From Actinopolymorpha rutila (GTDB lineage: Bacteria; Actinomycetota; Actinomycetes; Propionibacteriales; Actinopolymorphaceae), in assembly GCF_013407855.1 (NCBI RefSeq), contig NZ_JACBZH010000001.1, positions 1,240,001-1,304,000 on the forward strand: a DNA stretch of 64,000 nt. Direction: 5' to 3'. The position numbers were made by a program, and so were the translations under genes. This document shows, one piece after another, positions 17,879 to 26,370 of this stretch. Positions within the stretch are counted from its first letter, which is position 1. Each line of letters begins with the position of its first letter. The notes below the pieces were generated by a model, which ran no database searches, was not told where the DNA came from, and was given only the letters and a program-made list of their open reading frames with translations.

Positions 17879-18542
17879 GTGCTCGGCAACGACGACTGGT
17901 ACCCCGGAAGACCGCTGGTCGTCCAGGAACGCTGGCGCGACCAGTTGTGGAGCGCGGTGCCGCACGTACTCGTCGAGGACGGCGACTGGTACGTCACCCA
18001 CGTTCCCGCCCGTACGACCGCAACCAGGGCATGTCTCGAGGTGGGACGCCTGACTCGCGTCTCCCCGCATCGCGGTCGGCTGTGTTGTCGTCGTCGCGCG
18101 TAGAACACCGCTACGCGACTCCTCCTCCGCCTTGCCGGCCACGCGCGGATGAGCCACTCGCTTCACCGGCGGCCCACCTCGAAACACGCCCTCGCGAGCA
18201 GCGTCGGCGTTCCCGGGCGCGAGGGTCTCCCGCGTTCGGAACTCAAGCTGCCCGCGGACCACGGACCTCGTACTCGACGTACAGGTGCGCCCGGACGGTT
18301 CGTGGACCTGGAAGGACCGCGAGGACTTCGGCGAGGCGGTTCGCCGGGGTGTGCTCGACGGAGAGCTGCTCGGCACCCTGGAAGACCACGCGCAGTCCGT
18401 GCTCATGCAGGCGAAGGCGCGCACCGGCCCGTTCGCGGCGAAGTGGCCGGCCTGGCAGCCGGATCCGGCATGGCCACGCCCAGCGCTTCCGGCTGCTTAC
18501 CGGCCGGACGGATCGGCGTGGTCCGCCCGGCTACCAGGGTGA
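17879..18542 (+). pseudogene. Decayed DUF402-family gene
   Basis: Three pieces of a DUF402 protein lie in order on the plus strand. The 5' piece (GTG 17879, with GGGGAG upstream) encodes DDWYPGRPLVVQERWRDQLW, then SAVPHVLVEDGDWYVTHVPA, and runs into TAG at 18101-18103. A middle piece near 18203-18250, in the same frame, encodes VGVPGREGLPRSELKL. The 3' piece, in another frame up to 18542, encodes TTDLVLDVQVRPDGSWTW and WPAWQPDPAWP. Compared with the family as I remember it, there is an inserted or scrambled stretch of about 170 bp, a loss of roughly 60 codons between the middle and 3' pieces, and a frame change. DUF402 proteins are hydrolases of nucleoside phosphates or of related substrates in the characterised members. 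No single start-to-stop product is possible. Confidence 0.75.
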
Positions 18543-18550
18543 GGAGGCGC

Positions 18551-21223
18551 CTACCGCTTCCCGCGCTGGTCGTCACCGACCAGGCCGGCACGGCGAAGGG
18601 CATCCGCCAGTGCGGTGTCGCTGCCGCCGCGATCGTCGCGCCGGCCCGAGCCGCGCTCGCCGCGTTGGCCCTGCCCGCGCTGGTCGCGTTGGCCCTGTCC
18701 ACGCTGATCGGACCCGTCACGCCGGCCGGATCCGCCGCGCTGCCCAGCACCGCCGCGCTGCCCAGAACCGCGGCGCTGCCCGGACTCGCCGCGTGGAGCG
18801 GACCCACCAGCTCGCGGACCGGCGGGCGTCGTCCCGTCCGGCCGTGCGCCGCCGGACCGCGAACCGCCCGACCGCGAACCACCTGCCCGCGAACCGCCTG
18901 ACCGTGAACCACCCGGGCCACCGGACGGGGCGCCGCCGACCTCGTCGTCGAGCCGCAGGGTCAGCGACACCCGCTTGCGGGCGACGTCGACCTCGAGCAC
19001 CTTCACCTTCACGATGTCGCCGGGCTTGACGACCTCGCGCGGATCCTTCACGTAGTTTTTCGACATCGCCGACACGTGCACCAGACCGTCCTGGTGGACG
19101 CCCACGTCGACGAACGCGCCGAACGCCGCGACGTTGGTCACCACCCCTTCGAGCACCATCGCGGGCGCGAGGTCCTTGAGCTCCTCCACCCCTTCGGCGA
19201 ACGTCGCGGTGCGGAACGCCGGCCGCGGGTCCCGGCCCGGCTTCTCCAGCTCGGCAAGGATGTCGGTGACGGTCGGCAGGCCGAACGTGTCGTCGACGAA
19301 GTCCGACGGCTTCAGCCCGCGCAGGGTCGTGGTGTTGCCGATCAGCCCTCGCAGGTCACCGCCGACCGAGGCCAGGATGCGGCGTACGACGGGGTAGGCC
19401 TCGGGGTGCACGCTGGAGGAGTCGATCGGGTCGTCGCCCTGCGGAATGCGCAGGAAGCCCGCGCACTGCTCGAACGCCTTCGGCCCGAGACGGGGAACGT
19501 CCTTCAGCGCCCGCCGGGAGCGGAACGGTCCCTGTGCGTCGCGGTGTGCCACGAGGTTGCCGGCGAGGGTCTCGGTGATGCCGGACACCCGGGTCAGCAG
19601 CGGAGCGGAGGCGGTGTTGACGTCGACGCCGACGGCGTTGACGCAGTCCTCGACCACCGCGTCGAGGGAGCGGGACAGCTTCGTCTCGGACACGTCGTGT
19701 TGGTACTGCCCGACGCCGATCGACTTCGGGTCGATCTTCACCAGCTCCGCGAGCGGGTCCTGCAGCCGGCGGGCGATGGACACCGCGCCGCGCAGGGAGA
19801 CGTCCATTTCGGGCAGCTCGGCCGAGGCGTACGCGGAGGCGGAGTAGACGGACGCGCCGGCCTCGGACACCACCGCCTTGGTGAGCTTGAGCTCCGGCTG
19901 CCGGCGGATGAGGTCCTCGGCCAGCTTGTCGGTCTCCCGCGAGGCGGTGCCGTTGCCGATCGCGACCAGCTCGACGTGGTGCTCGCGCGCCAGCCGGGCG
20001 AGAGTGGCCAGCGACTCGTCCCATCGCCGGGCGGGCACGTGCGGGTAGATGGTGTCGGTCGCCACCACCTTGCCGGTGCCGTCGACGACCGCGACCTTCA
20101 CGCCGGTACGGAAACCGGGGTCGAGGCCCATGGTCGGCCGGGTGCCGGCCGGCGCGGCGAGCAGCAGGTCACGCAGGTTGGCCGCGAACACTCGGACGGC
20201 CTCGTCCTCGGCGGCCTGGCGCAGCCGCATCCGGAGGTCGATGCCGATGTGAACGAGAATTCGCGTGCGCCACGCCCACCGCACGGTGTCGGCCAGCCAG
20301 CTGTCGGCGGGCCGGCCCTGGTCGGTGATGGCGTACCTGTCGGCGATCCGGACCTCGAAGTCCGTGCGGCCCGGTGCGACGTCCGCCAACCCGTCGCCAA
20401 CCGGCTCCTCCGGCTCCAGGGCGAGGTCGAGGACCTCCTCCTTCTCACCGCGGAACGCGGCCAGCACGCGGTGGGACGGCAGTGAGGTGAAGCGCTCGGC
20501 GAAGTCGAAGTAGTCGGCGAACTTCGCCCCGGCCTCCTCCCGGCCGCTGCGCACCTTCGTCACCAGCCGGCCGCGCGACCACACCAGCTCGCGGAGCTCG
20601 CCGATCAGGTCGGCGTCCTCGGCGAACCGCTCGACCAGGATCGACCGGGCGCCTTCGAGCGCGGCGGCCGCGTCGGCCACGCCCCGGTCCGGATCGACGT
20701 GACCGGCAGCGGTCTCCCGCGGATCCAGCGACGGGTCGGCCAGCAGCGCGTCGGCGAGCGGCTCGAGCCCGGCCTCGCGGGCGATCTGCGCCTTGGTCCG
20801 CCGCTTGGGCCGGTAGGGGAGGTAGATGTCCTCCAGCCGGGCCTTGGAGTCGGCGGCCAGGATCCGGGCCTCCAGCTCCGCGTCGAGCTTGCCCTGCTCG
20901 CGGATCGAGTCGAGGACGGCGGCGCGGCGTTCCTCCAGCTCACGGAGGTAACGCAGGCGCTCCTCCAGCGTGCGCAGCTGCGCGTCGTCGAGGGTGCCGG
21001 TGACCTCCTTGCGGTATCGCGCGATGAACGGCACGGTGGCTCCGCCGTCGAGCAGCTCCACCGCGGACCTGACCTGCCCCTCGCGGACACCGAGCTCCTC
21101 GGCGATCCGCTGGTTGAGTGCGGCGGTCGTGGCGGCGGCCGACTGGGCCGACTGGGCCGACGACTCGGCCGGTTGGGCCGTCGTCCGGGCCGGGCTGGGG
21201 GCTGGCTCGGTGGCTTCGGTCAC
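18551..21223 (-). CDS. tex: Tex-family S1 RNA-binding protein
   Basis: This 890-aa cytoplasmic nucleic-acid-binding protein belongs to the Tex/Spt6-like family, implicated in transcription and toxin-gene expression. I chose GTG 21223, which has GGAG 8 nt upstream; GTG 21235 is also in frame. Visible modules are an N-terminal Tex helical region (IARYRKEVTGTLDDAQLRTLEERL), the YqgF-like domain (GLDPGFRTGVKVAVVDGTG), helix-hairpin-helix repeats (GISETLAGNLV-like: VSGITETLAGNLVAHR) and an S1 domain (GLVHVSAMSKNYV) near residues 690-760. An extra C-terminal tail of about 115 residues is Gly/Arg/Ser/Gln-rich (GGSRSGG and GQRGG repeats), a likely disordered RNA-binding extension. It is convergent with the DUF402 remnant, 9 bp apart. 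Confidence 0.93.
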   Translation of the reverse strand: MTEATEPAPSPARTTAQPAESSAQSAQSAAATTAALNQRIAEELGVREGQVRSAVELLDGGATVPFIARYRKEVTGTLDDAQLRTLEERLRYLRELEERRAAVLDSIREQGKLDAELEARILAADSKARLEDIYLPYRPKRRTKAQIAREAGLEPLADALLADPSLDPRETAAGHVDPDRGVADAAAALEGARSILVERFAEDADLIGELRELVWSRGRLVTKVRSGREEAGAKFADYFDFAERFTSLPSHRVLAAFRGEKEEVLDLALEPEEPVGDGLADVAPGRTDFEVRIADRYAITDQGRPADSWLADTVRWAWRTRILVHIGIDLRMRLRQAAEDEAVRVFAANLRDLLLAAPAGTRPTMGLDPGFRTGVKVAVVDGTGKVVATDTIYPHVPARRWDESLATLARLAREHHVELVAIGNGTASRETDKLAEDLIRRQPELKLTKAVVSEAGASVYSASAYASAELPEMDVSLRGAVSIARRLQDPLAELVKIDPKSIGVGQYQHDVSETKLSRSLDAVVEDCVNAVGVDVNTASAPLLTRVSGITETLAGNLVAHRDAQGPFRSRRALKDVPRLGPKAFEQCAGFLRIPQGDDPIDSSSVHPEAYPVVRRILASVGGDLRGLIGNTTTLRGLKPSDFVDDTFGLPTVTDILAELEKPGRDPRPAFRTATFAEGVEELKDLAPAMVLEGVVTNVAAFGAFVDVGVHQDGLVHVSAMSKNYVKDPREVVKPGDIVKVKVLEVDVARKRVSLTLRLDDEVGGAPSGGPGGSRSGGSRAGGSRSGGSRSGGARPDGTTPAGPRAGGSAPRGESGQRRGSGQRGGAGQRGGSGRRDGSDQRGQGQRDQRGQGQRGERGSGRRDDRGGSDTALADALRRAGLVGDDQRGKR

Positions 21224-21405
21224 GTGTAGCTCCACTTCGCGTGCACGACGTTCGTACGGCCGACTGTCATCGGTGCCGACCTGGGGCGGGCGTGTTCAGA
21301 GCATCGTGCCAGGTCCCACCCCCGGCCGCGCCCGGCCGTCCACAGCCCCGCCGCGCGAAGTCGGCCGTACACAGCTGCACAGGTCGGCTCTACGACGCGG
21401 ACGGG

Positions 21406-22878
21406 TCAGAGGGGCCGGGTGGAAGGCGCCACCGGATCGGGCAGCACGCCGCGTCCGGTGAGGTCGTGGTCCACCCGTGCCGCGCAGGCCCGTCCCTCGG
21501 CGATCGCCCACACCACCAGGCTCGCGCCTCGCTGGGCGTCGCCGCAGCAGAAGACGCCCGGGGCGGTCGTCTCCCACCCGTCGTCGACGAGGACCGTGCC
21601 GTTACGCGGGTCGAGCTGCACATCGAGCTGGTCCAGCAGCGATGTCGCGTCGGGTCCGACGAACCCCGCCGCCAGCAGCACGAGATCCGCGGGCAGGTCC
21701 TCCTCGCTGTCCCGTACGACGTGGAACCACCGGTGACCGCGCGCGTCGAACCGGCGCTCCACCACGGCTGTGCGCACCTGGCGTACGTGACCTCGTTCGT
21801 CACCCACGAAGGCGACCACCTCGCGGGACCAGTCCTCCACCACGCCCTCCTCGTGCGCGGGAGAGACCCGATGCACCCTGGGCCACTGCGGCCAGGGGTT
21901 GTTCTCCTCGTCGCGCAGCTGCGGAGGCCGGGGGTTGTGGTCGAGCTGGCGGACCTCGACCGCGCCCTGCCGGTTCGCCGTGCCCAGGCAGTCGGCCGCG
22001 GTGTCCCCGCCGCCGATGATGACGACGTGGCAGCCGATCGCGTCGATCGCGGGCGTACGGAGGTCGCCGGCCTCGACCCGGTTGGCCTGCGGGAGGTAGT
22101 CCATCGCCTGGTGGATCCCGGCGAGGCCGCGTCCGGGCAGGTCCAGCTCGCGCGGTCGCAGCGCACCGACAGCGAGGACGACGGCGTCGTACTGCGCACG
22201 CAGCCACGCACCGGACACGTCCGTTCCCGCGTCGACTCCCGGGCGGAAGCGCACGCCCTCCGCCGCGAGCTGGCCGAGCCGCCGGTCGATGACCCGCTTC
22301 TCCAGCTTGAAGTCGGGGATGCCGTACCGCAGCAGGCCGCCGATCCGGTCGTCGCGTTCGAACACGTGGACGTCGTGGCCCGCGCGGGCGAGCTGTTGCG
22401 CGGCGGCCAGGCCCGCCGGACCCGAACCCACCACCGCGACCCGCCGGCCGGTGCGGATCGGCGCCGGGCACGGGCGTACCCAGTCCCGCGTCCAGGCGTG
22501 TTCGATGATCGCGAGCTCGACCTGCTTGATGCTGACCGGCGCGGCGTTGATGGCGAGGACGCAGGCGGGTTCGCAGGGCGCGGGACACAGCCAGCCGGTG
22601 AACTCGGGGAAGTTGTTGGTGGCGTGCAGGGAGTCCAGGGCGCGGTGCCACTCGTCGCGGGCGACGTACTCGTTCCACTCCGGGATGAGGTTGCCGAGCG
22701 GACAGCCGGCGTGGCAGAACGGCACTCCGCAGTCCATGCACCGTGCGGCCTGGGTGCGCGCGGTCTCGGTCAGCGGCGGCTGGAGCACGGCCCGCCAGTC
22801 CCGCAGGCGTTCGGCGATCGGCCGCTTGCGGAACTCCACGCGCGCGTGGTGCAGGAATCCCCAGGGTTCGGCAGGCAT
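21406..22878 (-). CDS. gltD: Glutamate synthase small subunit (GltD-type FAD/NADPH protein)
   Basis: This 490-aa iron-sulfur flavoprotein is predicted to supply electrons from NADPH for glutamate synthesis from glutamine and 2-oxoglutarate. The N-terminal Cys clusters CMDCGVPFCHAGCPLGN and CPAPCEPAC bind 4Fe-4S centres. Rossmann motifs for FAD (VAVVGSGPAGLAAAQQLA, about residues 146-163) and NADPH (VVIIGGGDTAADCLG, about 285-299) follow, and the C-terminal GD motif (GVFCCGDAQRGASLVVWAI) is intact. No gltB (large subunit) gene flanks it; the neighbours are tex and a DUF1275 gene. It may partner with a distant GltB or serve another oxidoreductase. An 11-bp repeat array lies just upstream. Confidence 0.88.
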   Translation of the reverse strand: MPAEPWGFLHHARVEFRKRPIAERLRDWRAVLQPPLTETARTQAARCMDCGVPFCHAGCPLGNLIPEWNEYVARDEWHRALDSLHATNNFPEFTGWLCPAPCEPACVLAINAAPVSIKQVELAIIEHAWTRDWVRPCPAPIRTGRRVAVVGSGPAGLAAAQQLARAGHDVHVFERDDRIGGLLRYGIPDFKLEKRVIDRRLGQLAAEGVRFRPGVDAGTDVSGAWLRAQYDAVVLAVGALRPRELDLPGRGLAGIHQAMDYLPQANRVEAGDLRTPAIDAIGCHVVIIGGGDTAADCLGTANRQGAVEVRQLDHNPRPPQLRDEENNPWPQWPRVHRVSPAHEEGVVEDWSREVVAFVGDERGHVRQVRTAVVERRFDARGHRWFHVVRDSEEDLPADLVLLAAGFVGPDATSLLDQLDVQLDPRNGTVLVDDGWETTAPGVFCCGDAQRGASLVVWAIAEGRACAARVDHDLTGRGVLPDPVAPSTRPL

Positions 22879-22898
22879 GGTCCGGGCTTGGGTACGGG

Positions 22899-22941
22899 CT
22901 GGGTCTGGACTGGGTCTGAACTGGGTCTGGACTGGGTCGAA
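22899..22941. repeat. 11-bp tandem repeat CTGGGTCTGGA, about four copies
   Basis: Three full units (CTGGGTCTGGA, CTGGGTCTGAA, CTGGGTCTGGA) and a 10-bp partial unit lie 20 bp upstream of the gltD start. The array occupies the likely 5' leader or promoter region of gltD. Confidence 0.8.
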
Positions 22942-23063
22942 CTGTTGGTCGGTCGGCGCGCAAGCCGGCGTTGACAGTCACCGACGGGCGTCGACGTGCG
23001 TACGGCCATACCGATGCTAGCGCGGGCCCCGCGGGCCGGCCGGTTCCGCGACGGTCGTACGAA

Positions 23064-23900
23064 TCAGTCCGGGTTTGCGGGTTTCGCGTTGTCCACAAGG
23101 GTTTCAGGCGTACGCGCAGACCTGCGGTGGCGGAGGTCGCGCACCACGCCGAGTGCCACCACCGCGACGGCGGCGCTCACCTGCAGCACCGGAGCGAGCC
23201 TGCGTGCGTGGTCCAGCAGCAGCGCCTCGCCGGCCGCACCGACCACCACCGCCAGCAGCAGGGCCAGCCGGCGGAGGACGGTCGGCCGGGCCCCTGCGGT
23301 GGCGAGTTCGCTGGTGAGCATGGCCAGTGTGCCGGTGAGGTACGTCGTGGCCGCCGCGGGCAGGCACAGCGCGTTGACCGCCGCGCTCTGCGACCCCATG
23401 GCCAGCCCGGCGAGCACGATGAGCCCGGCCTGCGCCGGCCGCGTCGGCTGCCCGGCGGTGACCAGCCAGCCGGTGAGTACGACAGCCTGGGCGAGCGCCG
23501 TGATCGCCAGCGCCACGGTGATTCGCGGCGGCCACGGGTCCTGCGGGCTGGAACGCGCGGTGCGGAGCAGACGGGACACGAGGAACACGCCGGTGACGAA
23601 CGCGGCGATGGCGAAGATCGACGGCAGCAGGTCCCGGGCCGGCTGGGCCTTTCCGGCGGCGAGTCCGGTGAGCACGAGGTTGCCGGTCATCACGCTGGTG
23701 AACGCGCCCCCGAGGGCGGCGAAGCTGAGGGCGTCGGTCGCGCCCGAGCCCAGCGCCAGCAGGGTGAGTGCGGGCGTCGGCGGGGGCGGCGGGCGGTGCG
23801 AGGGCGAAGGTCCGGGCGCCGGCGAGGCCGGTGGCGTCCCGGACGGCTGGGGCCGTTCGGGCGGTTCTGACGGTTCTGGCAGTTCTGGCGGTTCGGTCAT
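23064..23900 (-). CDS. DUF1275 (YoaK-like) membrane protein
   Basis: This 278-aa integral membrane protein has about six helices. I chose ATG 23900 (MTEPPELPEP) because the upstream extension shows no family character. After a Pro-rich cytoplasmic N-terminus comes the DUF1275 hallmark GATDALSFAALGGAFTSVMTGNLVLTGLA, quoted as GATDALSFAALGG and FTSVMTGNLVL (about residues 43-68), and the second hallmark LAMGSQSAAVNAL. The family is widespread and its substrate is unknown, although a transporter role is often assumed. It is divergent from the FAD-enzyme gene, with a 197-bp region between them that holds no clear palindrome. Confidence 0.85.
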   Translation of the reverse strand: MTEPPELPEPSEPPERPQPSGTPPASPAPGPSPSHRPPPPPTPALTLLALGSGATDALSFAALGGAFTSVMTGNLVLTGLAAGKAQPARDLLPSIFAIAAFVTGVFLVSRLLRTARSSPQDPWPPRITVALAITALAQAVVLTGWLVTAGQPTRPAQAGLIVLAGLAMGSQSAAVNALCLPAAATTYLTGTLAMLTSELATAGARPTVLRRLALLLAVVVGAAGEALLLDHARRLAPVLQVSAAVAVVALGVVRDLRHRRSARTPETLVDNAKPANPD

Positions 23901-24097
23901 GTCGTCACCGACGATTCCACAACGGCACGGGTGTGGGCGCATCAGGAGGTTCGGCTCACGCCTCGAGTCCGCATCGTTGCCGGTGGGTCGTTGCGGCACC
24001 GCGCGGCCGGTATGTACGTTCCCCATGGACACACCGCCCGTCATGGTCGACGGTACGGGGCCGTACGCCCGGGCGGTGTCCGAGCGGGAGGTCCGCC

Positions 24098-25543
24098 ATG
24101 CGGATCGCGGTGGTCGGCGGCAGCCTGGCCGGGCTGGTCGCGGCGACGCTTCTCGGCAGGCGCGGGCACGAGGTGATCGTGCTCGACCGGGACGACCTGG
24201 CTCCGGCCGGTGACCTGGAGGCCGCCGCGGCGACGGCGTTCCGTGCGGGTGCGCCCCAGATCGTGCAGCTGCACGTGATCCGGCCGCTGGGCCGGCTGCC
24301 CGTGCGCGAACATCTCCCGGACGTGTACGCGGGCTGGCTGGACGCCGGCGTCGTGGAGTACTCCCTCGCCCAGCAGATGCCGCCCACCCTGGCCGACCGG
24401 TCGCCGCGGCCGGGCGACGACGAGCTCACCATGTTGTTGTTCCGGCGTTCGACCATCGACTGGGTGATCCGGCGAACGGCCGCCGCGGAGCCGCGCGTCA
24501 CCCTGTGTTCGGGCGTACGCGTCACCGGCCTGACGGCGACCGCCGGGGACCCGCCGCGGGTGACCGGGGTGACCACCGACGCCGGGACCGTCGAGGCCGA
24601 CCTCGTGCTGGACGCGTCCGGCCGGCGTACCCGCATCGACCAGTGGCTGCGTGGGATCGGCGCGCGCCCCACCGAGGTCACCGCCGCCGAGTGCGGCGTC
24701 GCCTACTACACGCGCTACTACCGGCTGCGGCCCGGCGCGACGCTGCCCGGCTCACCGGCGACGGTGGTGAACCTCCCGATGCGGAGGTTCATGCTGGCGA
24801 TGTTCGGCTGCGACCACGACACGGTGGGGCTGTGCCTCGTGCCGCCGGCGGAGGACCGCGCGTTCAAGGCGGTGCGGGACCCCGCCGCGTTCACCGCCGT
24901 TGCGCGCACCGTGCCGCAGGCGGCCGCCTGGCTGGACGCGATGGACCCGGAGACCGACATCTACCCGATGGGCGACCTGCACAACACGTTGCGCCGGTTG
25001 GTGGTGGACGGCACCCCCGTCGCGTCCGGGATCCTCGCCGTCGGCGACTCGCTGTGCACCACCAACCCGACCTTCGCCCGCGGGATCGCGTTCGCCCTGC
25101 AGGAGGTGATCCACCTGGCCGAGGCGGTGGGGGAGTACCCGGTCGAGGAGCTGACCAAGGTGATGGACGAGCTGACGTCCACCCGGATCGAGCCGTGGTT
25201 CGCCGACCAGGCCGCGATCGACGCCGCCCGGCTCGCCGCGCTGCGGCGGGCGCTTCGACGTACATCCGCGTCGGCTGAGTCGGCTGCGTCTGGTGGGCCG
25301 GCTGGGCCGGCTGGGCCGGCCGACGGGCGGGTCGACCTCGCATCGCTGCGTCAGGCGGCCGGCTTCGATCCCGAACTCTTCCGTGCCCAGGTCCGGCTGC
25401 TCGGCATGCTCACCCCGGCCGAGGAGATCCTGGCCGACCCGGTGGTCGTACGCCGGGTTCGGGAGATCCTGGCGAGCGTCGACCCGCCGCCGTTGCCGGA
25501 CCCGTCCGACGAGGAGCTCGCCGCCGCCCTGGCTGCGCGGTAG
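24098..25543 (+). CDS. FAD-dependent oxidoreductase (monooxygenase/halogenase fold)
   Basis: This 481-aa flavoprotein starts at ATG 24098 behind GGGAGG. The FAD-binding beta-alpha-beta motif MRIAVVGGSLAGLVAATLL opens the protein, and GDSLCTTNPTFARGIAFAL (about residues 315-333) is the second FAD-contact motif of group A flavin monooxygenases. LVLDASGRRTRIDQWL is also typical. A low-complexity Ala/Gly/Ser linker (SASAESAASGGPAGPAGPA) around residue 400 separates the catalytic fold from a C-terminal helical segment. The substrate is unknown. The gene is single, divergent from DUF1275 and convergent with a TetR gene; a link to the P450 beyond is possible but unproven. Confidence 0.8.
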   Translation: MRIAVVGGSLAGLVAATLLGRRGHEVIVLDRDDLAPAGDLEAAAATAFRAGAPQIVQLHVIRPLGRLPVREHLPDVYAGWLDAGVVEYSLAQQMPPTLADRSPRPGDDELTMLLFRRSTIDWVIRRTAAAEPRVTLCSGVRVTGLTATAGDPPRVTGVTTDAGTVEADLVLDASGRRTRIDQWLRGIGARPTEVTAAECGVAYYTRYYRLRPGATLPGSPATVVNLPMRRFMLAMFGCDHDTVGLCLVPPAEDRAFKAVRDPAAFTAVARTVPQAAAWLDAMDPETDIYPMGDLHNTLRRLVVDGTPVASGILAVGDSLCTTNPTFARGIAFALQEVIHLAEAVGEYPVEELTKVMDELTSTRIEPWFADQAAIDAARLAALRRALRRTSASAESAASGGPAGPAGPADGRVDLASLRQAAGFDPELFRAQVRLLGMLTPAEEILADPVVVRRVREILASVDPPPLPDPSDEELAAALAAR

Positions 25544-25564
25544 CTCGCGACGCAGCGCCGGGAT

Positions 25565-25605
25565 GTCGTACGAAACAAGTCGTACGAAACACGTCGTAAC
25601 GAAAG
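25565..25605. repeat. 14-bp tandem repeat GTCGTACGAAACAA, about three copies
   Basis: Two near-identical units and a degenerate third (GTCGTAACGAAAGAG) fill the gap between the convergent FAD-enzyme and TetR genes. GTCGTACGA-type palindromes recur to 25630. Confidence 0.7.
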
Positions 25606-25639
25606 AGTCGGTACGACGAGGCCGTACGAGGTGATTGCG

Positions 25640-26293
25640 TCAGTTCGCGGGCGAAGCTCCGCGCGCGCCCAGCCCGGCGACGAGGATGTCCACGCCGGCC
25701 TCGAAGCTGCGGTCGATCTCCGCCGCGTCCGCGGAGTCGAGCAGGTCACCCAGTGAGCCGTTGATCTCGGCGAGGACGAATCCGGAGACGAACGTGAGCA
25801 GCACGTTGCCGATCCGGCCCACCTCGGCATCGGGAAGGCCGGCGCGCCACAACGTGTGGCACAACGCCCCCCACAGCGGCCCCTCGCGCTGGATGAACCC
25901 GGGGTGGCCCAGCAGGTAGACGATCAGGTTGCTGTGCTGGTGAGCGAGCGCGCGGAAGCTGTGCCCGATCTGGCGCAGTTGCTCCGGCCAGGGCGTGTCG
26001 TCGTCGGCCGGTGTGATCCGCAGGTCGGCGACGGCCAGCTGGGAGATGCCCAGCAGCAGGGCCGCCTTGTTGGGCACGTGGTGGTACAGCGACATCGGGT
26101 TGACGCCCAGCGCAGCGGCGAGCTTGCGCATGCTCAGGCCCTCGATGCCATCCGCGTCGACCATTGCCAGCGCGGTGGAGTGGATGAGCTCGGGCGTGAG
26201 ATGGGGCGGGTCCTTCCGTGCTGCCTGCCGCACCTGCCGCGCCTGTTGCGTCCGGCCTGACCTGGTGACCATGGCTCGTACCGTATCAGCCAT
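25640..26293 (-). CDS. TetR-family repressor of the P450 gene
   Basis: This regulator has up to 217 aa, with a helix-turn-helix at about residues 50-75 (GLSMRKLAAALGVNPMSLYHHVPNKAALL) and a TetR_C-type effector domain (FRALAHQHSNLIVYLLGHPG, LLTFVSGFVLAEINGSL). It is divergent from a CYP102-type P450 gene, the arrangement of bacillary BM3R1/FatR-type regulators, which are relieved by fatty acids. I use ATG 26293: a TACCAT box ends 7 nt upstream, fitting a leaderless mRNA. That ATG lies inside one of two CATAC-GGT-GTATG palindromes. ATG 26272 is an alternative start. Autoregulation and repression of the P450 gene are inferred from this layout. Confidence 0.87.
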   Translation of the reverse strand: MADTVRAMVTRSGRTQQARQVRQAARKDPPHLTPELIHSTALAMVDADGIEGLSMRKLAAALGVNPMSLYHHVPNKAALLLGISQLAVADLRITPADDDTPWPEQLRQIGHSFRALAHQHSNLIVYLLGHPGFIQREGPLWGALCHTLWRAGLPDAEVGRIGNVLLTFVSGFVLAEINGSLGDLLDSADAAEIDRSFEAGVDILVAGLGARGASPAN

Positions 26294-26325
26294 ACGGTGT
26301 ATGGTAACTAGTCATACGGTGTATG
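26291..26325. promoter_or_regulatory. Twin 13-bp palindromic operators CATAC-GGT-GTATG
   Basis: Two identical sites, 26291-26303 and 26313-26325, are centred 22 bp apart (two helical turns) between the divergent TetR and P450 genes. The first covers the TetR ATG, and the region between them carries the likely -10 sequences. The identity of the copies and the phasing suggest cooperative binding of two TetR dimers. Confidence 0.75.
26301..26306 (-). promoter_or_regulatory. -10-like TACCAT, leaderless promoter for the TetR gene
   Basis: On the minus strand TACCAT ends 7 nt before ATG 26293 and overlaps the operator pair. There is no ribosome-binding site at that start. Confidence 0.4.
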
Positions 26326-26370
26326 GCTGCCCGCCCCGGGTGGCCCGGACCCGACGAGGAAGTGACGATC

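Noticed and set aside
22970-22975. TTGACA before the gltD region as a -35 box
   Set aside because: No -10 box lies 16-18 bp away on the plus strand, and the gltD promoter would be on the other strand.
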